A stretch of DNA of 64,000 bases from an uncultured Aquimarina sp. (GTDB lineage: Bacteria > Bacteroidota > Bacteroidia > Flavobacteriales > Flavobacteriaceae), in assembly GCF_947492965.1 (NCBI RefSeq), contig NZ_CANLOZ010000002.1, forward strand, positions 765,963-829,962, given 5' to 3'. Position 1 is the stretch's first letter. Each line of letters begins with the position of its first letter. Position numbers and translations under genes: made by a program. Under the pieces are notes generated by a model. It ran no database searches. It was not told where the DNA came from and saw only the letters and a program-made list of their open reading frames with translations. Positions 1 through 9,100 of this stretch are shown piece by piece.

Positions 1-549
1 AGCCTCAATAACCATTTTATTGGAATTAAGTAATAAACAATTATTGTATCCATTTTCTTTAGCAAAAATACCACCAAGAATATTCACCAATTTATTATTA
101 GATTTTAGTGTGGATAATAAATCTGTAGCAACATAATGATCTTTAAATAATGTTACTTCATAAAAATCTTCAGATAAAGTATAAAAAGACGACGTAAGTT
201 GCTTTACCGAAATAGAATAATCAATATCATTGGTAGCTGGCGTATATAAACCTCCTTCTTTTCTATTTACAATGATCTTTACACGAACAGAAGAGTTTGA
301 CAAACCATTTTCTTCTATAAGACCTAAAATCTCTTCCTGTAAAAACTCTGGTGTAAACTTCATCGGAATTTGCATTCTTAGAATCCTCATGGAAGCCATT
401 AATCTAAAGTAGTGGTCTTCCCAAAATAGAATAGTACCAGAATTTACTCGTATCGTTTCAAACAAGGCATCACCGTAGGCATATCCTCTGTTGGCTGTAG
501 ATAATGTAGCTTCATTATCTTTCAACAAATTTCCGTTTATATTGATCAT
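1..549 (-). CDS. Class IV aminotransferase, PabC/IlvE-like (C-terminal part beyond left edge)
   Basis: PLP-dependent fold-type IV enzyme, of the group containing aminodeoxychorismate lyase and branched-chain or D-amino-acid aminotransferases. The ATG at 547-549 gives a reading frame open through base 1 (183 codons), so the C-terminal third lies outside the window. Near the N terminus it has the family hallmark GYAYGDALFETIR (about residues 22-34). At about residues 152-160, TLKSNNKL carries the likely Schiff-base lysine. Substrate cannot be assigned from this part. In flavobacteria such single-copy proteins are often annotated as 4-amino-4-deoxychorismate lyase (folate synthesis), but that is only an inference here. 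No other gene lies upstream within 60 bp. Confidence 0.85.
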   Translation of the reverse strand, partial: MININGNLLKDNEATLSTANRGYAYGDALFETIRVNSGTILFWEDHYFRLMASMRILRMQIPMKFTPEFLQEEILGLIEENGLSNSSVRVKIIVNRKEGGLYTPATNDIDYSISVKQLTSSFYTLSEDFYEVTLFKDHYVATDLLSTLKSNNKLVNILGGIFAKENGYNNCLLLNSNKMVIEA

Positions 550-614
550 AAAAAAAGCCCCTTATTACCAATTATCATTGGGCGGGGCAAATATACATTA
601 TAAAAATATAGGAA

Positions 615-1007
615 TTAAGCAGAACCTAACACATGTTTTAAGTTACTAATCATATTCTCCCATAACATTTTATTTTCATCGATTTCATCATCATCTGAGA
701 AATCTGTAACCATTAAGGATACATCTTTGGTAATTTCATCTACCTGAATTCGCATTTCGAAAAAATAATCACTCCCATCTTCGTCATCCGCTAACCATCT
801 AAATTTAATTCTTTCACCACTTTTTTTACTTAAAAGCTTTGCTTCCTCTTCACTATCGTCCCATATAAATGTAAACATTTCACCTCGTGAATTTACATTA
901 TCAGAAAACCACTCAGAAAGTCCTGAAGGAGTAGAAATGTATTGATATAATAGTTGAGGAGAAGATTGTATTACAAATTCAAGCTCGTATTTTATTTTTT
1001 CAGACAT
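615..1007 (-). CDS. START-like domain protein
   Basis: 130-aa soluble acidic protein. The pattern (hydrophobic strand, helix LLYQYISTPSGLSEWF, then alternating strands and a long C-terminal helix ending KHVLG) fits the small SRPBCC/START-like family widespread in Bacteroidota, which resembles Aha1/AHSA1-type domains. No signal peptide or membrane segment. It is followed on the same strand by the aminotransferase gene (65-bp gap), so co-transcription is possible. Function is unknown; family assignment rests on overall pattern and length. Confidence 0.7.
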   Translation of the reverse strand: MSEKIKYELEFVIQSSPQLLYQYISTPSGLSEWFSDNVNSRGEMFTFIWDDSEEEAKLLSKKSGERIKFRWLADDEDGSDYFFEMRIQVDEITKDVSLMVTDFSDDDEIDENKMLWENMISNLKHVLGSA

Positions 1008-1088
1008 ATTGGAAATTGTTAGTAAGCCAATATATAGATTAATTATTGACTTTAAAAATATTTGAAAAAAATTAATTCTACTTTATTG

Positions 1089-1119
1089 TTTGCTACAATG
1101 GTTTTTGTTTTTATATTTG
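1089..1119 (+). promoter_or_regulatory. Bacteroidota-type promoter of the tRNA gene
   Basis: TTTG at 1089-1092 and TATATTTG at 1112-1119 are separated by 19 bp. This matches the Bacteroidota sigma-A consensus TTTG-N19-TAnnTTTG. The -7 box lies 31 bp before the first tRNA base. It is the best consensus match noted in the window. Confidence 0.75.
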
Positions 1120-1150
1120 CACCCGAATTAAAATGATGTAGCATCTATTT

Positions 1151-1224
1151 GGCGAGGTAGCTCAGCTGGTTAGAGCGTTGGATTCATAACCCAGAGGTCG
1201 GGGGATCGTGCCCCCCTCTCGCTA
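1151..1224 (+). tRNA. tRNA-Met (anticodon CAT), atypical T-loop
   Basis: Cloverleaf read by eye: acceptor 1151-1157 with 1217-1223 (G-U at both end pairs), D-stem GCTC/GAGC, anticodon loop TTCATAA with CAT at 1185-1187, and T-stem GGGGG (1200-1204) with CCCCC (1212-1216). The discriminator base is A1224 and CCA is not encoded. The absence of initiator features favours an elongator tRNA-Met. The T-loop reads ATCGTGC rather than the usual TTCRANY: the conserved T54 and A58 are A and T. The segment from 1199 to past the 3' end recurs exactly 350 and 700 bp downstream, so the tail of this tRNA belongs to a repeated element. Confidence 0.85.
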
Positions 1225-1235
1225 CATTAATTCAC

Positions 1236-1262
1236 AAAGCCCTTAGAAATAAGGGCTTTTTT
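1236..1262 (+). terminator. Terminator hairpin after tRNA-Met, unit 1
   Basis: AAAGCCCTT / AAGGGCTTT stem with a 6-nt loop and a T run to 1262. It ends 6 bp before the ATG of the first GIY-YIG ORF, so that ORF lies behind a terminator. Confidence 0.75.
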
Positions 1263-1268
1263 GGTTTT

Positions 1269-1520
1269 ATGGAAGAGTTTGTAGTCTACATATTATATTC
1301 TGAAAAGTATAACAAAAGCTATACGGGATACACTGCTGATCTAATAAGTCGTTTTAGATCTCATAACAAATTAGCAACAAAAGGGTTTACCATTCGATAT
1401 AGACCTTGGAAAGTTGTCTATCTGGAGTTTTTAAAAACTAAAAAAGAAGCTATTATTAGAGAAAAATTCTTGAAATCTGGAAAAGGAAGAGCTTGGGTAA
1501 AAGATAAACTAATGTTATAG
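1269..1520 (+). CDS. Small GIY-YIG nuclease family protein, copy 1
   Basis: 83-aa stand-alone GIY-YIG domain of the UvrC/YhbQ-like kind. Visible motifs: VYI (residues 6-8) and YTG (18-20) as the two halves of the GIY-YIG signature, Arg28 on the first helix, and Glu65 in REKFLKSGKGR as the expected metal ligand. The core residues are intact, so nuclease activity is plausible. Members of this small family are common in Bacteroidota and their role is not established. The gene starts directly after a terminator and downstream of the tRNA-Met tail, and is duplicated 350 bp further on. Confidence 0.9.
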   Translation: MEEFVVYILYSEKYNKSYTGYTADLISRFRSHNKLATKGFTIRYRPWKVVYLEFLKTKKEAIIREKFLKSGKGRAWVKDKLML

Positions 1521-1585
1521 CTAAAGATTCTTATCCGCCTAAGGCGGACGGGGGATCGTGCCCCCCTCTCGCTACATTAATTCAC

Positions 1586-1612
1586 AAAACCCTTAGAAAT
1601 AAGGGCTTTTTT
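1586..1612 (+). terminator. Terminator hairpin, unit 2
   Basis: Second copy of the tail terminator, with one base change in the left arm (AAAACCCTT), leaving an internal A-C mismatch. It again ends 6 bp before a GIY-YIG ATG. Confidence 0.6.
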
Positions 1613-1618
1613 GGTTTT

Positions 1619-1870
1619 ATGAAAGAATTCGTAGTTTATATATTATTATCTAAAAAGTATAATAAAACTTATACTGGTTATACTTCTGACTTAATTAAAC
1701 GTTTTCACTCCCACAATCAACTTGCAACAAAAGGATTCACGATAAAATATAGACCTTGGTTGGTAGCCTATATAGAGTTTTTTACAAACAAAAAGGAAGC
1801 TTTAGAAAGAGAAAAATTCCTAAAATCTGGGAAAGGAAGAGCTTGGGTAAAAGACAAACTAATATTATAG
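1619..1870 (+). CDS. Small GIY-YIG nuclease family protein, copy 2
   Basis: 83 aa, the same length as copy 1 and identical at 65 of 83 positions by hand alignment. Motifs VYI, YTG, Arg28 and Glu65 are retained. The block LATKGFTI and the C-terminal stretch from EKFLKSGKGR to DKL are unchanged between copies. Both copies being open and motif-complete suggests selection after duplication. It lies between two copies of the tRNA tail, at 1549 and 1899. Confidence 0.9.
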   Translation: MKEFVVYILLSKKYNKTYTGYTSDLIKRFHSHNQLATKGFTIKYRPWLVAYIEFFTNKKEALEREKFLKSGKGRAWVKDKLIL

Positions 1871-1935
1871 ATAAGGATTCTTATCCTCCTAAGGCGGACG
1901 GGGGATCGTGCCCCCCTCTCGCTACATTAATTCAC

Positions 1936-1962
1936 AAAGCCCTTAGAAATAAGGGCTTTTTT
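1936..1962 (+). terminator. Terminator hairpin, unit 3
   Basis: Third copy of the tail terminator, identical to unit 1, ending 6 bp before the start of the truncated GIY-YIG remnant. Confidence 0.65.
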
Positions 1963-1968
1963 GGTTTT

Positions 1969-2024
1969 ATGAAAGAATTCGTAGTTACATATTATATTAT
2001 CTAAAAAGTATAACAAAACTCTTA
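1969..2024 (+). pseudogene. Truncated, frameshifted GIY-YIG remnant, copy 3
   Basis: Starts MKEFVV exactly like copy 2. An indel around 1986-1996 then shifts the frame and a stop follows within a few codons. DNA similarity to copy 2 continues out of frame to about 2024 (AAAAAGTATAACAAAACT) and then ends. The rest of the domain is absent, so the copy is dead. Confidence 0.85.
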
Positions 2025-2097
2025 CCATCATGCACTAAATCCGTTTAAAACGTCTAAATCAAACTAAACTAATAAGAAATTGAATAACTATCGAAAC

Positions 2098-2135
2098 AAA
2101 AAACCATCTTAAAATATCTTTTAAGATGGTTTTTG
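2098..2135. terminator. Bidirectional terminator
   Basis: Long inverted repeat AAAACCATCTTAAAA / TTTTAAGATGGTTTT around the 4-nt loop TATC, with T-rich tails on both strands. It lies 22 bp past the stop of the minus-strand lipoprotein gene. Confidence 0.7.
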
Positions 2136-2156
2136 TTATTTAATAAAATGCTAATG

Positions 2157-2627
2157 CTACATCTGTCTGCTTAAAGCATCTATTTGTTTTGTTTTTTCCT
2201 GCATATACTTACTCATCTTTTCCATTTCCTCTGCAGGTAATGTAGAAATTAATTTCCTGTACTGTTTGGTAAGGCTAGTACTAGACTCACTCAGCTTTAG
2301 AAAAGCGTCCAAATCGGCTTTGGACTCTACAGCTTTTTTATATTTTGCCACATAAGCTTCATAATCCCTGATATACTTTCTCGCTTCCTGACTATCAAAT
2401 GAAGGTGCTCCAGCAGGTAATTTTATTTCCTCAGTTTTTGGCTTCTTCTTCTTAGGTTTCTTTTTCTTCTTTACTACTGGTTTTTTTTCTTCTACAACTT
2501 CAACAACATCCGTTGAGTCAACCACCTCTTCGACAACTTCGACTTTATCTTCTTTAGGATCCTTTTTGCAGGATACCGCAAAAGATAATAAGAGACATAA
2601 AAGAGAACTCAATAAGATATTTTTCAT
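2157..2627 (-). CDS. Lys/Glu-rich lipoprotein, function unknown
   Basis: 156 aa. The N terminus is a type II signal with lipobox AVSC, so Cys20 is the likely lipidated residue. A low-complexity segment (about residues 24-70) alternates acidic Val/Glu runs with Lys/Pro runs, followed by an all-helical C-terminal part with heptad-like spacing (RKYIRDYEAYVAKYKKAV). This suggests a periplasmic tether plus coiled coil, possibly contacting peptidoglycan or nucleic acid through the basic stretch; that is conjecture. It stands alone with its own terminator, 65 bp downstream of hisS, and could be the distal gene of a hisS transcript. Confidence 0.75.
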   Translation of the reverse strand: MKNILLSSLLCLLLSFAVSCKKDPKEDKVEVVEEVVDSTDVVEVVEEKKPVVKKKKKPKKKKPKTEEIKLPAGAPSFDSQEARKYIRDYEAYVAKYKKAVESKADLDAFLKLSESSTSLTKQYRKLISTLPAEEMEKMSKYMQEKTKQIDALSRQM

Positions 2628-2691
2628 AATTATAATTTTAGGGTAGTTAATAGTATTTGCTTTTAGTACGGTATATTTATTGGTTGTAATT

Positions 2692-4062
2692 TTAGCTTAA
2701 AAGTAACTTTAATTCTTCAAAATTCATAGTTTCTTGTGTTCCAGTCTTCATATTTTTAACTGTATAATTGTTATTTTCTATTTCTGAAGTTCCCGCAAGA
2801 ACAACAAACGGTATTACTCTTTTATTAGCATATTTCATTTGTTTATTCATTTTTGCACTATCAGGATATAGCTCAGCAATAACACCTTCTTTTCTTAATT
2901 GAGCAACCGCTTTAAGACTATACAATCCCTCATCCGTTCCAAAATTAATAAATAAGGCTTTAGTTCCTGGTGCTACGGTATCAGGAAACAGCCCTAATTC
3001 CTCTATAACCAAATATATCCTATCCAATCCAAATGAGATACCTACTCCACTTACATCTTTAAGTCCAAAAATACCTGTAAGATCATCATAACGACCACCT
3101 CCTCCGATAGAGCCCATTTTGACTCCTTCTGGAGCTGATACTTCAAAAATTGCTCCTGTGTAGTAATTTAAACCTCGTGCTAAAGTAACATCCAAATCAA
3201 GTTCTGCAGTTTCTAACGGAATTTCCTTGATAGCATTTATGATAAACTCTAATTCATCTACTCCTTTTGTACCTTCTTCAGAGGCATTCAGAAGCTCTCT
3301 CAATTTAGTTAACTTCTCTGCAGTAGTTCCTGTAAAATTAAAAAGAGGTTGTACCTTATCTATGGCGGTTTGTTCGATACCTTTAGAAAGCATTTCTTTT
3401 TTAACACCTTCCTCTCCTATCTTATCCAGTTTATCTAATGCAACCGTAAAATCAATCAATTTATCACTAGCTCCAATCACTTCTGCAATCCCTGAAAGAA
3501 TCTTACGATTATTCATTTTTATCGTAACTCCTTCTAAACCTAATTTAGAAAACACTTTATCATAAAGCTGAACAAAGTCTACTTCTTGCCATAAAGATTT
3601 ACTACCTACCACATCTGCATCACACTGATAAAACTCCCTAAACCTTCCTTTCTGTGGACGATCTGCTCTCCATACAGGTTGAATCTGATACCTTTTAAAC
3701 GGAAAATCAATTTCATTTTGATGCTGAACTACATATCTAGCAAATGGAACTGTTAAATCATAACGAAGCGCTTTCTCGCTGATTTTAGAGGTCATCTTAC
3801 CACTATCTTTTGTAGCATACAATGTATCATCTACCTTATTTAGATAATCTCCACTATTCAATATCTTAAAAATAAGACGATCTCCTTCTTCTCCATATTT
3901 ACCCATCAATGTTTCACTATTTTCAAAACTTGGAGTTTCTATGGGATGGAAACCAAACAACTGAAATTGTTCTCTAATAGTATTCATAATATAACTTCTC
4001 TTAGCTACTTCAATTGGAGAAAAATCACGTGTTCCTTTTGGTATAGAAGGTTTTTGTGCCAT
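2692..4062 (-). CDS. hisS: Histidine--tRNA ligase
   Basis: 456-aa class II aminoacyl-tRNA synthetase charging tRNA-His. It starts with the usual PKGTRDF motif (residues 9-15). Motif 2 is seen as [13 protein letters not shown], the HisA region as [13 protein letters not shown] (Asn where many homologues have Asp), and motif 3 as [11 protein letters not shown]. The C-terminal anticodon-binding domain follows from about residue 360. Length is typical. The start ATG lies 21 bp below a TACTTTTG promoter box. Confidence 0.97.
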   Translation of the reverse strand: MAQKPSIPKGTRDFSPIEVAKRSYIMNTIREQFQLFGFHPIETPSFENSETLMGKYGEEGDRLIFKILNSGDYLNKVDDTLYATKDSGKMTSKISEKALRYDLTVPFARYVVQHQNEIDFPFKRYQIQPVWRADRPQKGRFREFYQCDADVVGSKSLWQEVDFVQLYDKVFSKLGLEGVTIKMNNRKILSGIAEVIGASDKLIDFTVALDKLDKIGEEGVKKEMLSKGIEQTAIDKVQPLFNFTGTTAEKLTKLRELLNASEEGTKGVDELEFIINAIKEIPLETAELDLDVTLARGLNYYTGAIFEVSAPEGVKMGSIGGGGRYDDLTGIFGLKDVSGVGISFGLDRIYLVIEELGLFPDTVAPGTKALFINFGTDEGLYSLKAVAQLRKEGVIAELYPDSAKMNKQMKYANKRVIPFVVLAGTSEIENNNYTVKNMKTGTQETMNFEELKLLLS

Positions 4063-4083
4063 ATATGTTTATTAAATTTTCAG

Positions 4084-4091
4084 CAAAAGTA
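4084..4091 (-). promoter_or_regulatory. -7 box of hisS promoter
   Basis: TACTTTTG on the minus strand matches TAnnTTTG. No good -33 TTTG is seen. Distance to the hisS ATG is 21 bp. Confidence 0.45.
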
Positions 4092-4280
4092 TACAATTCT
4101 TTATTTATACTTTTACTACTAATTCTGATTCGTTATAAAGGATGTAAAGATCTAAAAAAGCTTAAAATTTTATATTAAAAAACATAAAGAGTTTTACTTA
4201 TTTAAATAAAATTTACTTTTTTGAGTAACTTTAAGGACGTTTTGTAGTCTTATACAGGAAACGATACTAATTCACTAATT

Positions 4281-5522
4281 ATGTTTTCACTTTTTCGCGA
4301 GAATGTTCGTATTGCTTTAGATTCTATTAAGGGGCAACTTTTACGCACTATTCTTACCGTATTAATCATTGCTATTGGTATTACAGCATTAGTAGGAATA
4401 TTAACTTTTTTAGGAGCTTTAGAAAACACCATTACTGGAGATTTTGCCTCTATGGGTTCTAATACTTTTAATATTCAACGTTATGAATTTACTACCAGAA
4501 GAGGTGGTAGCGGCGAAAGAGAGAAAATAAACCCTATTATTAGTTATAGAAACGTACGACAGTTTAAAGAAAAATTCCAATATCCTTTTTCTAAAACTTC
4601 AATTTCATTTACAGGAACACGAAATGCAGAAGTAAAATTTGAAAATGAAAAAACAGATCCTGAAGCTTCGGTAGTAGGAGTTAATGAAAACTATTTAGAA
4701 AATAGCGGTACTGAAGTAGAATTTGGAAGAAATTTTACTTTTTTTGATATAGAAAACAACAATCGTGTTTGTCTAATCGGACCAGATTTTAAGAAGAATA
4801 TTTTTAAAGATACTGATCCTGTAAATAAAACGATTAGCATTAGAGGTGTGAAATTTAAAGTGATTGGTGTTTTAGAGAGCAAAGGTGCAACTTTCAGAAA
4901 CAATCAAGATCTTAAAGTATTAATTCCTTTGCAAGTAGCACGTTCGATTTATACTTTACCAAACATTAACTATAACATCAGTGTAAAGGTAGATGATAAA
5001 CAGTTTTTAGAAGGCGCGCAAGATGAAGCTATTATTACTTTTAGAAAAATACGCGGTCTCAATCCTATAGAAGAAAATAACTTTGGTCTAGAACGAAGTG
5101 ATGACTTGATTAACCGTATCTCTAGCATTACTGGATATTTGTATTGGGCAGCATGGATCATTAGTATCATTACTATTTTCGGATCTTCGATTGCACTTAT
5201 GAATATCATGCTCGTTTCTGTTACCGAGCGAACCAGAGAGATAGGAGTTCGAAAAGCTCTAGGAGCTAAAAAGAACATAATTTCTACCCAATTTTTTATG
5301 GAAACCGTTATTATTGGTCAAATCGGTGGCGTAGTAGGTATTATACTAGGAATAACGATTGGAGCTATTATTGTAGCTGTTTCAGGCTTTGAATTTAGTA
5401 CGCCTTGGTTAGCGATTTTCGCCGCAGTAGTTACCTCATTTTTAACTGCAGTTGTTTCTGGGTCCTATCCAGCTGTAAAAGCAGCAAAACAAGATCCTAT
5501 AGAATCGTTACGATATGAGTAA
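4281..5522 (+). CDS. ABC transporter permease, MacB/FtsX type
   Basis: 413 aa. One N-terminal membrane helix (about residues 18-40) precedes a large periplasmic MacB_PCD-type domain (about 45-240). Three C-terminal helices belong to the FtsX domain, with its signature SVTERTREIGVRKALGAKK between helices 2 and 3. The protein ends in the usual SYPAVKAAKQDPIESLRYE. Such permeases pair with a MacB-like ATPase and export or mechanotransmit across the inner membrane. No ATPase is adjacent, so the partner must be encoded elsewhere. The gene is monocistronic here, convergent with the following minus-strand gene (17 bp apart). Confidence 0.93.
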   Translation: MFSLFRENVRIALDSIKGQLLRTILTVLIIAIGITALVGILTFLGALENTITGDFASMGSNTFNIQRYEFTTRRGGSGEREKINPIISYRNVRQFKEKFQYPFSKTSISFTGTRNAEVKFENEKTDPEASVVGVNENYLENSGTEVEFGRNFTFFDIENNNRVCLIGPDFKKNIFKDTDPVNKTISIRGVKFKVIGVLESKGATFRNNQDLKVLIPLQVARSIYTLPNINYNISVKVDDKQFLEGAQDEAIITFRKIRGLNPIEENNFGLERSDDLINRISSITGYLYWAAWIISIITIFGSSIALMNIMLVSVTERTREIGVRKALGAKKNIISTQFFMETVIIGQIGGVVGIILGITIGAIIVAVSGFEFSTPWLAIFAAVVTSFLTAVVSGSYPAVKAAKQDPIESLRYE

Positions 5523-5539
5523 TTTGTAAGACAAGCTTA

Positions 5540-6019
5540 CTATTCTTTATCCCCAATAAGTTTATCAAAATATTGAAACAACTCACCTTTGGTGATATTT
5601 GCACCTTGAAGAATCAGTTTAAACTTATCCATATTTGGATCCTCTCCGTAAGCTTTATTGGCATTATAGAAAGCTACTTTATCGTCTAATAAATTATTTC
5701 GTAACCAATCATATCCTTCTTTTGTAGTGATATCAATATCTTCTACATTTACTTTTATAGCAATCAAATGCATTTCCATTTCTCCAAGATGAAACAGATG
5801 TATTAGATCTTTAGAAAAATGTTCTAAAAACTGAGCGCTATTAAGAACACCTTCCCAAACTAGGTCACTAAAAACATCTATCTCTTCCTCTGCCACTTCA
5901 GGTTTATTTGCCTTGATATCACTCCATTCTTCAGCTGTAATAGATTGTGTCGCTAAAAAATTAATAAACTCTTGATGTAATTCTTCTAATTGTTCTTTGG
6001 TGAGCCTTTTATACTTCAT
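5540..6019 (-). CDS. Conserved flavobacterial protein, DUF6495-like
   Basis: 159-aa acidic soluble protein, helical throughout, without signal or membrane segment. The N-terminal LTKEQLEELHQEFINFLA helix and the central HLFHLGEMEMHLI are the most distinctive stretches. It resembles the uncharacterised DUF6495 proteins of Flavobacteriia; this is recognition from memory. A TATTTTTG promoter box lies 20 bp upstream of the ATG, so it is probably expressed alone. Confidence 0.6.
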   Translation of the reverse strand: MKYKRLTKEQLEELHQEFINFLATQSITAEEWSDIKANKPEVAEEEIDVFSDLVWEGVLNSAQFLEHFSKDLIHLFHLGEMEMHLIAIKVNVEDIDITTKEGYDWLRNNLLDDKVAFYNANKAYGEDPNMDKFKLILQGANITKGELFQYFDKLIGDKE

Positions 6020-6038
6020 CTTTTCTATAAATTGGCTG

Positions 6039-6046
6039 CAAAAATA
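6039..6046 (-). promoter_or_regulatory. -7 box upstream of the 5540-6019 gene
   Basis: TATTTTTG on the minus strand, 20 bp before the ATG at 6019. The preceding GC-poor leader and the GGCTGC just after the box resemble those upstream of rpsF. Confidence 0.4.
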
Positions 6047-6055
6047 GTAATAATT

Positions 6056-6091
6056 AAAAATCCGCTCCTAATAATTAGGAACGGATTTTTT
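6056..6091. terminator. Terminator after the TonB-dependent receptor
   Basis: AAAAATCCG-TCCTAAT / ATTAGGA-CGGATTTTT hairpin with one internal C/A mismatch and T tails on both strands. It lies 24 bp past the receptor stop codon. Confidence 0.75.
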
Positions 6092-6114
6092 ATAGTATTC
6101 TGAATACAATGGTT

Positions 6115-9100
6115 TTAGTTAAATATATAGCGCAAACCAACTTGTGCTTGCCATCTAGAGTCTAAACTAAAATCATTTGCGAATGTCTTTGTCTGCGAAG
6201 TGTCAAAAGAATAGGTAGGTGTATTAGTAGCATCCACAGTAACACCAATTGGCTGATCATTTACTGGTATCTGAATCACACCCCAATCAGAATTTAACAA
6301 ATTTCCAAAATTTAGAATATCAACGCTTAATTGGATTGTATTCGTCTTATCACCTATTTGAAAATTATAATCCTGTAAAAGTTTTACATCCCATCTTCCT
6401 CGCCAGGGACTTAAAATTGCATACTTCTCAGCATAATTACCCCTTCTTCCTCTAAGATACTCATCCTGTTGGATATATGCTTCTAGCGCAGCTCTTTGCT
6501 CTTCTTGTTCTGCTGGAGTTCCACTAAAGTTATAAGTCCCTAATTCTGTTTGTGTTGGAATATAAATCAAATCATTCAATACCGATCCATCATTATTGAT
6601 ATCTCCAGAATAGGTGTAAGAGAATCTTCCTCCTTGAGCATATTCATAAAAAGCCCCTAATGATGTTCTCCATTGTTTATTCTTTCCATAGTGGAAAGAT
6701 TTGTTTAATTGCCCCACAATTCTATGCCTATCCCCATATCTAGATGCAGTACTTATCGCTTGATTTACATTTCCAAGAGCTGGATTTCTATCATAAGCAT
6801 CACTCGAAATTTCTGCATCAAGCGAACTCGCATCTTCAGCCTCTAAGAAGTTATAAGCAACACTGGCAAATAATCCATTCTTAAAACTCTTTTGTAATTT
6901 AAATGACCAATTAAAAGAATGTCCTACATTCGTATTTGTAAAAACATAGGCATTTGTAACCCCTCCAAACTCATTAACAGCCCTATCAGATGCCAAATAT
7001 ATAGGTCTACTATCAGCGCCATTTAATGTTCCGGAAGGTGTCCCTAATCCAAAATTACGAACCATTTGTGCATTGATATCTTCAGTATAAATAATATCAG
7101 TAGATGCGATCAACCCATTTTTAAACTTATAATCAATTCCTAAACTATTTCTAAATACTTGAGGGAATTGAAAATCTGGAGAAGACGTAGTGTAAAAGAA
7201 GAAATTTGGATTTGCCACTTGATTCCCTATCCATACAAAAGGAAGTCGCCCCGTAAAAATCCCTGTTCCTCCTCTTATTTGTAATGTCTTATCCCCTAGT
7301 ATATCATAGTTAAATCCTAATCTAGGAGAAATTAATAATTTTTTAGAAGGTAAGTCTAAGCTATTTAAATTAGTTGGGCTTCCATTTTCATCAAAATAAG
7401 TAATTCCAGGTTGGTAATTCCCATCTGGGAACTCTCCACCCGCTGCTCTTTCGATATTTTCGACAATTTTATCTCTGGTATCAAAAAATAGTGGTTGATC
7501 CACTCTAATCCCATAAGTTAACGTAAACTTGTCACTCATTCTCCATTTATCCTGTGCATAAAAAGCCAATTGCCCAACATTTGTTTCTGCCAACGCCCAA
7601 TTATCTGTCGAATTATTGGTATCGAATACATTTCTAGCATTCGCAAGCGCTTCTGTAATAAGACCGTTATTTACAGCTTGCTCAAAACTATTCGTAGAAC
7701 CAGGTGTAATCCTTACACTATCAAAATCTGGCGCAAAAGTACCCACCCCACCATCGGCATTAAAATACGTATATACTCCAAGATTAAAAGAATTATCAAA
7801 CTCAAATCTTTCAAAACTACCTCCTAGAGTAATTGTATGTTTACCGGTTACAATATTTAAATTATTAGTTACCTGATATACTTTTTGTTCCAATCTATTA
7901 TTTATAGAAAACGGTTCATGCCCGGCAACAATATATCGAACACCATCTTGTGCAATATTAATAGGTGGAGCTGCTGCTGAAAAAGGATCTCTACTATCGT
8001 CAAACAAGGTATAACCTGCCTGAAATTTATTAGAGATATTTCCTCCAAAATTGGAATTTAATTCTACTAAAAAGGAATTAATCTTGTTATTAATTGTGTA
8101 ACCAGAATTTCTAAACTGTAAAGTAGTAAGATCAGGCCCTCTTCTGCCGATTGCTTCTGGATTTGCTGGTAGATCTCTAGAAGCGTCTAAAAAGTTATAA
8201 ATTAAAGCTAACCGGTGATTATCACTAATATTCCAATCTAGTTTTAGAATTCCTTTTGTTGATTCTGTATTATGCGTATATCCTTCATAAGGTCCTGTTT
8301 GATACCCTAATGAGTCTAATTTCCTTGACACAAATTCTAAATCTTCCGCAGAAACACGAGATACATTCGCACCAGTCAATCCAGGTCTGGCTGCTAAGAA
8401 ATTAGAACCTAAATCTTCGCGATCATCTATCTCGAAGTTTGCGAAAACAAATAATTTGTTTTTTACAATCGGTCCTCCAATACTTAAACCATATTGTGCT
8501 TGGGTCAAATCTGGAACTATAATATCATCATCTCCGACTTTATCTCCTGTTAAATCCTGATTACGATAAAAACCATATACAGTACCTTTCCATTCATTCG
8601 TACCACTTTTGGTAACAGCATTTACCGATGCTCCGGTAAATCCAGCCTGTGTAACATCATAAGGAGCTGTAGAGACTTGAATTTGATCAATAGCATCTAA
8701 AGAAATAGGTTGCGCATTGGTCTGACCACCTGGAGTTGCAGCATCTAATCCAAAAGGGTTATTAAAAATAGAACCATCTAAACTAAAATTATTAAACTGA
8801 TCATTTCTTCCTCCAAAAGAACCATTACTCGAAGCTGTTGGTTCTAAACGGTAAAAATCCGCTGCAGACCTAGTAATCGTCGGTAACGATTTTATTTCTC
8901 TATTACCAATACTGGTTTCAGCACCTGTTCTTTCGCTACTAAACGTAGCATTTTTATTCGTAGTGATTACAACCTCTTCTAATTGATTAGCGTCCTCAAT
9001 CATAACCACATCAATATTGTACGTTTGCCCTAACTGAAGATACACATCATCAAATACCTTTTTCTTAAATCCAACATAGCTAATTGTTACACGATAGGGT

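Larger units (their letters stand above)
1199..2024 (+). repeat. Tandem 350-bp units: tRNA 3' tail + terminator + GIY-YIG ORF (two full, one truncated)
   Basis: The 26-base tRNA tail starting at the base before the T-stem occurs at 1199-1224, 1549-1574 and 1899-1924, a period of exactly 350 bp. Each copy is followed by the same spacer, terminator hairpin and ATG-started GIY-YIG reading frame. Between units the 70-bp non-coding tail differs at one position (1239 G versus 1589 A), whereas the two proteins differ at 18 of 83 residues. Units 2 and 3 are preceded by the palindrome TCCGCC-TAA-GGCGGA (1534-1548; decayed copy at 1884-1898). The third unit ends inside its ORF near 2024. Confidence 0.9.

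Noticed and set aside
1151..1224. Reading the CAT tRNA as tRNA-Ile2 (lysidine) or initiator tRNA-Met
   Set aside because: Its body (GGCGAGG acceptor, GTTGGA anticodon stem) resembles elongator tRNA-Met; the G1-U72 pair and lack of GGG/CCC anticodon-stem pairs do not fit the initiator. Ile2 cannot be fully excluded by eye.
1756..2004. 82-aa open frame overlapping the second GIY-YIG gene in another frame
   Set aside because: It is out of frame with the conserved domain and reads through the tRNA tail and terminator; a shadow of the real gene.
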